Part shown: positions 1 to 7,127 of the stretch, in pieces
Layout of the letters: every line of letters starts with the position of its first letter
Position numbering within the stretch: position 1 is the stretch's first letter
Source of the DNA: Lachnospiraceae bacterium
GTDB taxonomy: Bacteria > Bacillota > Clostridia > Lachnospirales > Lachnospiraceae
Direction of reading: 5' to 3'
Length of the DNA stretch: 64,000 nt
Assembly (NCBI GenBank): GCA_017479935.1
Contig: JAFVBO010000029.1
Span: 40,103 to 104,102, forward strand
Notes under the pieces: generated by a model
Seen by the model: the letters and a program-made list of their open reading frames with translations, nothing else
Database searches by the model: none
Told to the model about the DNA's origin: nothing
Made by a program: the position numbers and the translations under genes

Positions 1-69
1 CATCCGAATTTTGTTGCAGCGACGTGTTTGCTTTCATGGCATGTGTAGCAACGCGTCAGCGCCGCATGA

Positions 70-762
70 TTACTCATGCACTCTCAGGCAGCGGATCGCA
101 TACCGGTTCTGGGCGCTTGCATCGCAGGTAAAGAGGGTCAGATCCCATGTGCTGTAATAGCTGGTGGTGGGATCGGATGTCTGGCGTCCAACCATCTGCT
201 CGACATTGGTGCCGCTGATCAGTTCCACATTGTCTACCACATAATGGTACACCGTCTTGTCGACCGAGATAAAATAGACATCCGCGCCGATGCCAATCCA
301 GCGGATCGGGCCGAAATGCCGGTTGTAGTTGTGCCCACAGACGATCATGTTATCCTGCAGATAACTCCCCGTATAGCGGCAAGGGCTGATACGAAGGCGG
401 TCGTAATCCCATTCCGACATCACGGGAAGCTGGATGGAGAGGCTCGGGATTTCAATGATTCCGATGTAGTTATACCCATCGATCTCCTCCTCCGGCATCT
501 CCGCAGGGGGTTGCACAACGGGTGTTACAACCTCTTCCCATTTTCCCTGTTCAATCACCGGCAGGGTTTCCTGTGCCATCACCAGCTCTCGGTCCTGGGT
601 GATCACATCCAGCTTCGTCAGCACATCCGCCGCCTTTACGCCGGCTTCCTCCGATTCCTTCATGTTGCGGAATGTATAGGCTCCAGCTCCCGCAATCAGC
701 AAAAGCCCCAGCAAAATCAGGAGCAATCCCATGGAACTTTTTCTTTTTCTCTTTTTCTTCAT
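70..762 (-). CDS. Sortase-family transpeptidase
   Basis: Predicted membrane-anchored sortase that would join sorted surface proteins to the cell wall. The 230-residue protein has a Lys/Arg-rich start, one hydrophobic segment at about residues 11-30, and a C-terminal sortase barrel. Catalytic landmarks are visible: His in VCGHNYNRHFG, Cys in LTLFTCD and Arg just after it in QNRYAIR. The domain is short, and its layout is closest to class D, but I do not assign a class. The start has a good site, AAAGGAGCC, about 8 bases upstream. It is the last gene of a minus-strand run with the lipoprotein and SseB-like genes. No LPXTG substrate is visible in the window. Confidence 0.85.
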   Translation of the reverse strand: MKKKRKRKSSMGLLLILLGLLLIAGAGAYTFRNMKESEEAGVKAADVLTKLDVITQDRELVMAQETLPVIEQGKWEEVVTPVVQPPAEMPEEEIDGYNYIGIIEIPSLSIQLPVMSEWDYDRLRISPCRYTGSYLQDNMIVCGHNYNRHFGPIRWIGIGADVYFISVDKTVYHYVVDNVELISGTNVEQMVGRQTSDPTTSYYSTWDLTLFTCDASAQNRYAIRCLRVHE

Positions 763-786
763 GTTCTTTGGCTCCTTTTTGTGTCA

Positions 787-1278
787 TTACTGACCCAACA
801 GTCTCCACAGATTTCCGTCCGTTTCAATCATGTAATTCTGATCGCTCAGACGAAGATACGCTTTGGTCTCAAAGTGGAAGTTCGCCTCGGACCCATCGCG
901 CAGACAGTAGGTGACATCAAACGCCGCATCCTCCCGCCGAAGCGTTGTCTGACCAACCACGATCAAGTCCGACATATAATAATAAATATCGCGGATCGTC
1001 TGCTCGTCCGTGATTTCCGTCACCTCATCCCACACATTCGTGATCCGTATGGATGTCGGCAGCACGCCATTTCGCATGTCCTGCACCAGCGCGGATGTTG
1101 TAACTCTTGTATCAAAGACAAACAGAAACCCTTCAATATTGTCGCTATGACCGGTGGATACGCCCTCTTGCCGGCGGCAGGAAGGCAGCGCGAAGATCAT
1201 GATCATCAGGCATATGGATAACAAAGCCCTGATTTTTTTCCCCGTTGAACCGCCGTTCTTCTTCATGGACACCCCCAT
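787..1278 (-). CDS. Small lipoprotein, unknown function
   Basis: I do not recognise this family. The 163-residue product begins with a basic stretch, a hydrophobic segment and a lipobox-like ending (ALPSC, Cys at about residue 34), so it is probably a lipid-anchored protein outside the membrane. The remainder is a small mixed domain without cysteine motifs I can name. Its ATG overlaps the stop of the SseB-like gene (ATGA), which suggests translational coupling. An internal ATG at 1266 has its own GGGGG site and is an alternative start. Position between an SseB-like protein and a sortase suggests an envelope role, which is inference only. Confidence 0.7.
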   Translation of the reverse strand: MGVSMKKNGGSTGKKIRALLSICLMIMIFALPSCRRQEGVSTGHSDNIEGFLFVFDTRVTTSALVQDMRNGVLPTSIRITNVWDEVTEITDEQTIRDIYYYMSDLIVVGQTTLRREDAAFDVTYCLRDGSEANFHFETKAYLRLSDQNYMIETDGNLWRLLGQ

Positions 1279-2057
1279 CAGTCCTCAAACATGGACACAG
1301 CCTGCTTCATCAGTTCCACTGGCATGTAGAACCCTAAACCTCCCGGATTTAACAGCGCGCCTTTCACATTCATTTTGGCGATATTCTGCAGCAAATTGCT
1401 TACGGTCACAGGAAACAGCGGCGTCTTCGTGGGGCCGGTAAACTTTCCGGCGGCCACGGTATCCGTAAAGATCGGGAAGACCATCGCGCCGTTGGACAGC
1501 TTCAGAAGCTGCACCTGGCTTTCCAGTTTGCCACCCACCATCTTGCCGGGCTGCATAGGCAGAAGGAAACGTCCGCGCGCCACGCCGGCCATCAGTTCCT
1601 CGTTTAACTCCGTGAGCTTCGCCATATCCCGCTTTTCTTCGCCCTTTCGCGCTTCCTGCAGATAGTACAGCATCGTCAGGTACAGTGCCTTATTTTCCGG
1701 CGGTCTCTTGTTCTCCGGAACCTTCGACATATCCTGCTGTCTGACGAACGCGTCCAAAGACACGTGCGTTTCGTTCTGTTCCCTGACCATCTTCACGCTG
1801 TTGACGCCCATCGTGGACAGCTCCGCAAAAAACTCCAGATAGCCTTTCTGCTCCACGGTGGCAACCTCTACCGGCTCTTCCTTTAAGATCAGGGCCGCCA
1901 CCTCGGACCGCGCGTCCTCTTCCGTGTAAAACAGGCCCGCTTCATCGTCCATGGTATCCGGATTGCAGTAGATATAAGTAAGTCTGGTCATGTTGGACTT
2001 CACAATATATAATGTTTTTTGGCTCACAAACTCCTGAACCAGTTTTTTCTCATCCAT
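1278..2057 (-). CDS. SseB-domain protein
   Basis: 259-residue cytosolic protein with an SseB-type domain. The diagnostic blocks are in the second half: the NGAMVFPIFTD segment (about residues 188-198) and the LLNPGGLGFYMP segment (about 235-246). Such domains are common in Firmicutes and have no settled function; the name comes from an enhanced-serine-sensitivity gene and does not imply a secretion system. The start is supported by AAAGGAGACA upstream of ATG. It leads a three-gene unit with the lipoprotein (overlapping) and the sortase. The upstream region is filled by the repeat cluster at 2081-2394, so the promoter is unclear. Confidence 0.75.
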   Translation of the reverse strand: MDEKKLVQEFVSQKTLYIVKSNMTRLTYIYCNPDTMDDEAGLFYTEEDARSEVAALILKEEPVEVATVEQKGYLEFFAELSTMGVNSVKMVREQNETHVSLDAFVRQQDMSKVPENKRPPENKALYLTMLYYLQEARKGEEKRDMAKLTELNEELMAGVARGRFLLPMQPGKMVGGKLESQVQLLKLSNGAMVFPIFTDTVAAGKFTGPTKTPLFPVTVSNLLQNIAKMNVKGALLNPGGLGFYMPVELMKQAVSMFED

Positions 2058-2080
2058 AAAAAATGTCTCCTTTTGACTCT

Positions 2081-2394
2081 TCGCACAAGCTCCTGGCGCA
2101 GCTCGCCATTTTCTTCGTTTTCTGCATGGCCGTGCTGATTTTCGTTATTTTGCCTCAGCACAGGTCCCAGGCGCAACTCGCTATTTTTTTCGTTTTCTGC
2201 ATGGCTGTGCTGATTTTCGTTATTTTGCCTCAGCACAGGTCCCAGGCGCAGCCTGCTTCGCATGCTGCACGCCACCTTCGGTGGCTCTTGCCTGGGACTG
2301 TCGTGGTGGGGTGACCCACCACGACCCATGCAGAAATACGTAGAAAAGTGGCTGCAAGCAGCCATTTTCTTCGTTTTCTGCATGGCTGTGCTGA
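2081..2394. repeat. Tandem cluster of ATTCAGCAC-type palindromic repeats
   Basis: Three related units lie in tandem at 2081-2138, 2155-2213 and 2230-2394. The middle one has perfect ends TCAGCACAG and CTGTGCTGA. The first two start 74-75 bases apart and share a core with TCGTTTTCTGCATGG. The third is enlarged by internal hairpins: GCCACC/GGTGGC, and a perfect 10-base pair TCGTGGTGGG/CCCACCACGA with a 4-base loop at 2301-2324. Related single copies occur at 10710-10759 and 39638-39707. Apparent reading frames here only translate the repeats. Confidence 0.8.
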
Positions 2395-2397
2395 TTT

Positions 2398-3264
2398 TTA
2401 TTGTATTACATATTCAAAATGCTGATAATCCAGCGGGCTGTCCCAGTCGCCGCCCCAGGTAAATCCTGCGGCCGTAAACAGCTGGTAGGCCGGATCATCG
2501 TGCGTGATGGCGTATGGACGGTTTTCCCGGTGGTACAGATACGAAAGCTCATAAAAGTCGAGTTCCGTGATCAGGTAACTTCCATCCGGTAAAACCTTCA
2601 CGTAAGGATTCTCGTACGGGTTCAGATCGATGGCCAGTCCCAATGCATGGTTGGACAGGATCTCCGTTCCCGCCACGGTCCTGTAATTAAATGCGGACGT
2701 ATTATCCGCCCGAATGGAGTGAACGTCCGTGGTGTTTCCGTCCGTATCCCAGTAATCATCAATCAGACGGATCTGCCGGATCGGATATCGTAGACGGTAC
2801 AGCTCCTCAAAAATCCAAAGCACCTTGTCCGCGACGATCTGATTGACAATCATCTCGCCTACCTGCGTTTCCCCTCCAAAATCCACGTAAAGGAGCGTCA
2901 GGTAGCGAAGCTCGGAAAGCGCAATATCATCGTTCTCCACGTAGGTTTTCCCGATAATCCGATTGTAGATCTCGTCGCCTTCCTCAATCATGTGGGAAGT
3001 AAACCATTTTTCCGGTTCCTCCCATTTCTCCGGCACTTCCGGGATCTGCACAGCTGACTCGGCAGCCTCGTAGGTGGCATCGGCTGTTTCAGCCGACTCC
3101 CACGTTTCCCCGGGCGTCTCTGCCTTATGAACGTTTCCTTCCACGGTCTCTCCTATAGCCTCGGCGGTCTCCCCGGTTGTTTCATCCGGTCCTGTAAAGA
3201 AGGCAGTTCCCGAAAGAATAGCCAGAATCCAGACTGCCAGCGCAAGGCCCATTTTCTTTTCCAT
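2398..3264 (-). CDS. M15-family D-Ala-D-Ala carboxypeptidase-like protein
   Basis: Secreted or membrane-anchored zinc peptidase of the M15 (VanY/CwlK-like) group, expected to trim peptidoglycan peptides. A short basic start and a hydrophobic segment are followed by a low-complexity Thr/Glu/Ala linker of about 60 residues. The C-terminal catalytic domain carries SNHALGLAIDLNP (metal His and Asp) and WGGDWDSPLDYQHFEY, which holds the last zinc His. I start at ATG 3264, preceded by AGGAAAAACAT; a TTG five codons earlier is less likely. A consensus promoter lies at 3418-3446. The neighbouring NlpC/P60 protein points to a cell-wall remodelling group. Confidence 0.85.
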   Translation of the reverse strand: MEKKMGLALAVWILAILSGTAFFTGPDETTGETAEAIGETVEGNVHKAETPGETWESAETADATYEAAESAVQIPEVPEKWEEPEKWFTSHMIEEGDEIYNRIIGKTYVENDDIALSELRYLTLLYVDFGGETQVGEMIVNQIVADKVLWIFEELYRLRYPIRQIRLIDDYWDTDGNTTDVHSIRADNTSAFNYRTVAGTEILSNHALGLAIDLNPYENPYVKVLPDGSYLITELDFYELSYLYHRENRPYAITHDDPAYQLFTAAGFTWGGDWDSPLDYQHFEYVIQ

Positions 3265-3280
3265 ATGTTTTTCCTGCAAG

Positions 3281-3358
3281 GGCTATGCCTTGTTTCCTTA
3301 TGTTCTATCCGACTGCCATGGCGATGCCTTGTTCCCTTACGCTCGATCCTCATGCCAT
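3281..3358. repeat. 39-base imperfect tandem repeat, two copies
   Basis: Two adjacent 39-base units, 3281-3319 and 3320-3358, share GATGCCTTGTT-like and ATGCCAT blocks and lie in the 5' leader of the M15 peptidase gene. I see no coding potential or strong hairpin in them. Confidence 0.65.
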
Positions 3359-3417
3359 GATCCTGCCGGTTTCAAACACTTTCTTTCTTACGTAGTAAAA
3401 ACTGACTCCTTCAGATT

Positions 3418-3446
3418 AGTATATCGCAAACGCTCTCATTCGGCAA
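3418..3446 (-). promoter_or_regulatory. Sigma-A promoter for M15 peptidase
   Basis: On the minus strand, TTGCCG (3441-3446), a 17-base spacer and TATACT (3418-3423). Transcription would start near 3411, leaving a leader of about 150 bases that contains the 39-base repeats. Confidence 0.65.
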
Positions 3447-3513
3447 GAAATTTCCGTACAGGCCCTGCCGCAGCAGACGTGAAAAAGGAACTATTCACGG
3501 GTCACGTGGAAAG

Positions 3514-3547
3514 TAAAAACGGCTGCCACACGGATGTGCGGCAGCCG
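3514..3547 (-). terminator. Intrinsic terminator of the NlpC/P60 gene
   Basis: Minus-strand hairpin with 12-base arms (CGGCTGCCGCAC against GTGTGGCAGCCG, one G-U pair), a 4-base loop, then TTTTT. It starts 14 bases after the stop codon. Confidence 0.85.
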
Positions 3548-3561
3548 CCCTTCTATTTCTT

Positions 3562-5544
3562 TTATCCAAGAACGTTTCTCGCGCAGACAAAGCCGCAGGC
3601 CCATACCGGTGACAGGATCACGCCCACGTTTTCGTTCGCCGCGTGGATGCACATGCCGTCGCCCACGTAGATGCCAACGTGACCACTCTTCCAGAGAATG
3701 TCTCCCGGTTCCGCCTCATACAGGCTGCGATATTCACCGGCCTGGCCCTGCACGCCGGACTGATGATACAGCGGGATACCAACCTGCGCATACGCACACT
3801 TGACAAGGCCGGAGCAGTCGAATGCGTAAGGACCTTCCGCAGCCCAGACGTAATCGCATCCAAGCTTGCTGTACGCGTAGTCAACCACCGCCTGGCGCTC
3901 CCAGCTCAGGACATACGCGGGTTCTTCGGGTACTTCCTCGGTCGGTTCCTCCCAAGGTTCCTCCGTGGTCGGCTCCTCCCAAGGCTCTTCCGTCGTGGGT
4001 TCTTCCCAAGGCTCTTCCGTGGTCGGTTCTTCCCAGGCTTCTTCCGTCGTCGGCTCCTCCGAAGGTTCTTCCCATTCAGGCTCCATCGCCGGCTCTACCC
4101 ATTCAGGATCTTCGCCTTCAAACACCACTTCGCCAAGATCCAGCGTCGCTTCCGCTGCTTCGCGGGAAGCTCTTTCCGCTTCCGCAGCTTCAATGGAAGC
4201 TCTTTCCGCTTCCGCAGCCTCAAGGGAGGCTCTGGCAGCTTCTTCTTCGCGGGCGATCCGTGCGGCTTCCTCCGCTTCCCACGCAGCCTGTGCTCTGGCG
4301 GCTTCCTCCTCACGGGCGATCCGTGCGGCTTCCTCCGCTTCCCATGCAGCCTGTGCTCTGGCGGCTTCCTCCTCGCGGGCGATCCGCGCCGCTTCCGCTT
4401 CACGGGCAGCTCTCGCAGCTTCCTCCGCTTCGCGGGATGCCTGTGCGGCCATCTCTGCTTCTAATGCAGCCTGTGCCGCAGCTTCCTGTTCCGCTTCCCA
4501 TGCGGCCTGCGCTCTGGCAGCTTCCGCTTCGCGTGCCGCTCTTTCCGCGGCAGCGGCTTCCGCTTCACGCGCAGCCTGTGCGGCAGCTTCCTCTGCCTCG
4601 CGAGAGGCCTGTGCAGCCGCAGCTTCTTCCGCCTCACGGGCCGCTCTTGCGGCGGCTTCCTCTGCCTCGCGGGCAGCCTTGGCGGCTTCTTCCGCTTCAC
4701 GCGCGGCCTTGGCGGCAGCTTCCTCCGCCTCCGCAGCCTTGCGGGACTCCTCTTCTCTCTGGGCCTTGGCCTGCTCCGCCGCGCGAGCTTCCTCAATTAC
4801 CTGCTCGCGGCGCTTCTGTGCCTCTTCCTCCAGACGGGCCATCTCATTTAAGAGGTTCTCTTCCTCTACCAAAGATACGGCCGTGTCGCAGTCCATAAAG
4901 GCCTCGACATAATCCTTGTGGACATAGCCCCGGACACCGTTGTTCAGGATCACGCCGTAGAAGTTTTCTTCCTTGCTCGTGATCATGCAGGTGTCACCCT
5001 CATTTAAATAACCTACGATATCGCAGTTCGTATTCGGTCTCTGACGGACATTCAGTCCATCCGTCGTCACCTTCAGAAGCAGGTTGCCTGTCATCAGCGC
5101 GTATTCCTGCGCCTCTTCACCGGTAACCACATAGTCCGCTTTCACATAGCCGTTCACGGAACCGGACTCAATGTGATACCATTCCCCATCTTCGATGGTG
5201 ACCGAGCCGATGACCATGACGCCGGACTGATCATACAGCTTGCCGATGATGGCGTTGTCCGTGCCGGGAGCCTGGCGAACGTTGACATACTCGCCTGCCC
5301 TTGCAATGCCGATATCATGAAGCGCAACCGCTTCTTCCGTCACGGTTGTCTTTACCATGGTATTGGAAAGGACAAAATCCAAAAGATCGTCCTCGCTATG
5401 CTCTTCATTTTCAAAATATACATTTAAAAGTGCCGAGATGCCGGCCAGAGAGGAATCCCCCTCCGCCAGCGCCATCACAGGTGTCGCAAGAAGGCAAGCC
5501 GCCATCAGTGCGCTGCCGATTTTTTTAGCATGAAATAATTTCAT
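3562..5544 (-). CDS. Secreted SH3/NlpC-P60 peptidoglycan hydrolase with long Ala/Glu coil
   Basis: Predicted cell-wall endopeptidase of 660 residues. Domains in order: signal peptide ending near ALAEG (residue 29); two bacterial SH3 domains (about 80-143 and 155-215); a very Ala/Glu/Arg-rich stretch (about 225-470) likely to be one long helix or coiled coil; a Pro/Glu/Thr stretch with four EEPTTEE-like repeats (about 480-530); and a C-terminal NlpC/P60 domain with Cys in AFDCSGLV and His in SGHVGIYVG. The coil probably acts as a spacer through the wall. Promoter, structured leader, CGGAGG ribosome site and terminator are all present. Long frames on the opposite strand are by-products of the Ala-rich repeat. 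Confidence 0.92.
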   Translation of the reverse strand: MKLFHAKKIGSALMAACLLATPVMALAEGDSSLAGISALLNVYFENEEHSEDDLLDFVLSNTMVKTTVTEEAVALHDIGIARAGEYVNVRQAPGTDNAIIGKLYDQSGVMVIGSVTIEDGEWYHIESGSVNGYVKADYVVTGEEAQEYALMTGNLLLKVTTDGLNVRQRPNTNCDIVGYLNEGDTCMITSKEENFYGVILNNGVRGYVHKDYVEAFMDCDTAVSLVEEENLLNEMARLEEEAQKRREQVIEEARAAEQAKAQREEESRKAAEAEEAAAKAAREAEEAAKAAREAEEAAARAAREAEEAAAAQASREAEEAAAQAAREAEAAAAERAAREAEAARAQAAWEAEQEAAAQAALEAEMAAQASREAEEAARAAREAEAARIAREEEAARAQAAWEAEEAARIAREEEAARAQAAWEAEEAARIAREEEAARASLEAAEAERASIEAAEAERASREAAEATLDLGEVVFEGEDPEWVEPAMEPEWEEPSEEPTTEEAWEEPTTEEPWEEPTTEEPWEEPTTEEPWEEPTEEVPEEPAYVLSWERQAVVDYAYSKLGCDYVWAAEGPYAFDCSGLVKCAYAQVGIPLYHQSGVQGQAGEYRSLYEAEPGDILWKSGHVGIYVGDGMCIHAANENVGVILSPVWACGFVCARNVLG

Positions 5545-5677
5545 AAAATAGAACCTCCGGGTTGGAAAAAGCGCGAAAGGCCTTTTCTCCGCTCATTTGC
5601 TCTCCCTTTTTGCAGGGAATAGAAACGAGCGTTTTTTACGCTCGTTTCAAAATTATCACAGAATTATTACATCCGTT
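5545..5677 (-). promoter_or_regulatory. Structured 5' leader of the NlpC/P60 gene
   Basis: The transcript from the 5684-5711 promoter would carry a leader of about 130 bases with two hairpins: GAAACGAGCG/CGCTCGTTTC with a 7-base loop (5619-5647), and a GGAGAAAAG/CTTTTTCC pair closer to the start codon. It could be a cis-regulatory RNA. I could not match it to the c-di-AMP (ydaO) class that often precedes such hydrolases, so the class is open. Confidence 0.4.
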
Positions 5678-5683
5678 GCGATC

Positions 5684-5711
5684 ATTATAACAAATTGATT
5701 TTCGCTGTCAA
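5684..5711 (-). promoter_or_regulatory. Consensus sigma-A promoter for NlpC/P60 gene
   Basis: Minus strand: perfect TTGACA (5706-5711), 16-base spacer, perfect TATAAT (5684-5689). This is the best promoter match in the window and suggests strong constitutive expression unless the leader modulates it. Confidence 0.85.
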
Positions 5712-5814
5712 GCAAGGGGAAGCCCCGAAAGTCTATCATTTTTGCATCAATTTTGTTACTAATTCCAGCCTTCATTTCACAGGCGGGAATAAAATCGTAC
5801 ATGAGTCTCTATTC

Positions 5815-5854
5815 TGTTGCGAAACTCGATGCGCTGTTACGAAATCCGATGCGC
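5815..5854. repeat. 20-base tandem duplication over the galK stop codon
   Basis: Two adjacent 20-base units (5815-5834 and 5835-5854) match at 17 of 20 positions. The inner unit encodes the last galK codons and its TAA; the outer copy lies just beyond the stop. Confidence 0.75.
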
Positions 5855-7024
5855 ACCTTCGCCCACATCTGCGATATAAAACTCCGGCGTGATGCCAAAC
5901 GCGGCTTCGTAACCCTTCGTCAGATGCTCCCGGAAAGCGTCCAGGGCATCATTTTTCACCAGGCTGACCGTGCATCCGCCAAATCCGCCTCCGGTCATGC
6001 GGGATCCGATCACGCCCTCCGTCTCCCAGGCCAGCTCCGCCAGCTTATCTAACTCCTCGCAGGAAACTTCATAATCATCCCGCAAAGAAACATGAGACGC
6101 ATTCATCAGCTTGCCAAACTCTTCCAGGTTTCCGGCCTTCAAAGCCTCCACCGCGCGGAAAGTGCGCTGGTTTTCGCACACTGCATGGCGGGCTCTGCGC
6201 ACGCAGACCGGATTTTCAATCGCGCCCTTATACTGCTCAAACTCCTGCTCCGTCAGGGCGCCCAGGCTTGCGGCCGAAACCACCTTATTCAGATCGCGGA
6301 GCGCCTCCTCGCACTCCCGGCGACGGTCATTGTAGGCCGATCCCACCAGGCTGTGCTTCACCTTGCTGTTGGTGATAACAATGTGCGCGTCCGGCAGAAC
6401 CACCGGCACATATTCAAACTGCAGCGTGGCCGTATCCAGGAAGATGGCGCGATCCTTCTTGCCCATGGCGCTTGCGAACTGATCCATGATGCCGCAGTTC
6501 ATTCCGTTAAACTCATTCTCCGAAAACTGAGAAATCTGCGCGATTTCCGAAAGCTCCAGGCAGTTAAAACCTCCCAGATCCTTCGCCATCACGCCGGTCA
6601 TCACTTCCAGGGATGCGGAAGAAGACAGACCGGAGCCGTTCGGGACATTTCCCGTCACGACCATATCAAACCCCTTCTCCATGGGGTAGCCCTTCTTTTC
6701 CAGCGCCCAGATCACCCCCAGCGGATAGTTGGCCCAGCCGGCTTCCTTCGTAGGTTTTAAATCGGAAAGGTCCGCCTCCCAGACGCTGCACTTCGGGATA
6801 TTTGCGGAAAACAGGCGAATCTTCCTGTCCTCGCGCGCTCGGGCGATGCCCCAGGTTCCCATGCTGAGTGCACAGGGGAATACATGTCCGCCGTTATAAT
6901 CCGTATGCTCACCGATCAGATTGACTCGACCCGGAGCAAAGTATACGCGGATGTCTCCGCCTTCGCCGAATAATCTCCCAAACGCCTTTCTGCCTTCCTC
7001 TATTAACACCTTTTCTGCTTCCAT
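5837..7024 (-). CDS. galK: Galactokinase
   Basis: Phosphorylates galactose at C1 with ATP, the entry step of the Leloir pathway, in the cytosol. GHMP-kinase hallmarks are clear: the galactose-binding signature GRVNLIGEHTDYNGG, the ATP loop GSGLSSSASLE and the C-terminal GGGFGGCT. The length of 395 residues is normal. I start at ATG 7024, which has GGAG nine bases upstream; an in-frame ATG at 7045 has no ribosome site. It follows proA by 82 bases on the same strand and may be cotranscribed. No galT or galE is nearby, so the locus is not a standard gal operon. The 3' end is locally duplicated. Confidence 0.95.
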   Translation of the reverse strand: MEAEKVLIEEGRKAFGRLFGEGGDIRVYFAPGRVNLIGEHTDYNGGHVFPCALSMGTWGIARAREDRKIRLFSANIPKCSVWEADLSDLKPTKEAGWANYPLGVIWALEKKGYPMEKGFDMVVTGNVPNGSGLSSSASLEVMTGVMAKDLGGFNCLELSEIAQISQFSENEFNGMNCGIMDQFASAMGKKDRAIFLDTATLQFEYVPVVLPDAHIVITNSKVKHSLVGSAYNDRRRECEEALRDLNKVVSAASLGALTEQEFEQYKGAIENPVCVRRARHAVCENQRTFRAVEALKAGNLEEFGKLMNASHVSLRDDYEVSCEELDKLAELAWETEGVIGSRMTGGGFGGCTVSLVKNDALDAFREHLTKGYEAAFGITPEFYIADVGEGAHRIS

Positions 7025-7068
7025 GATCCTGGACTCCTTCTCCATTTTTTTATTTCAAACGCTATCTG

Positions 7069-7127
7069 TCAGCATAGCTCCCGGAAATGTTTTCTTCTAT
7101 CAACTATCAGCATAGCTCCCGGAAATG
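7069..7127. repeat. 21-base direct repeat of the proA 3' end
   Basis: An exact 21-base sequence occurs at 7069-7089 and 7107-7127. The second copy encodes the last proA codons and TGA; the first lies 17 bases beyond the stop, between proA and galK. Confidence 0.85.

Noticed and set aside
1278..2057. Type III secretion protein based on the SseB name
   Set aside because: The domain is the enhanced-serine-sensitivity type; no secretion genes are present.
2024..2462. Small frames in both directions over the repeat cluster
   Set aside because: They translate the repeat units and lack ribosome sites.
3965..4912. Long Ser/Ala-rich frame on the plus strand
   Set aside because: It is the antisense of the Ala/Glu-rich coil of the NlpC/P60 protein, whose compositional bias removes stops.
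5545..5677. c-di-AMP (ydaO) riboswitch before the hydrolase gene
   Set aside because: Context fits, but I could not find the conserved core blocks, so only an unclassified leader is reported.
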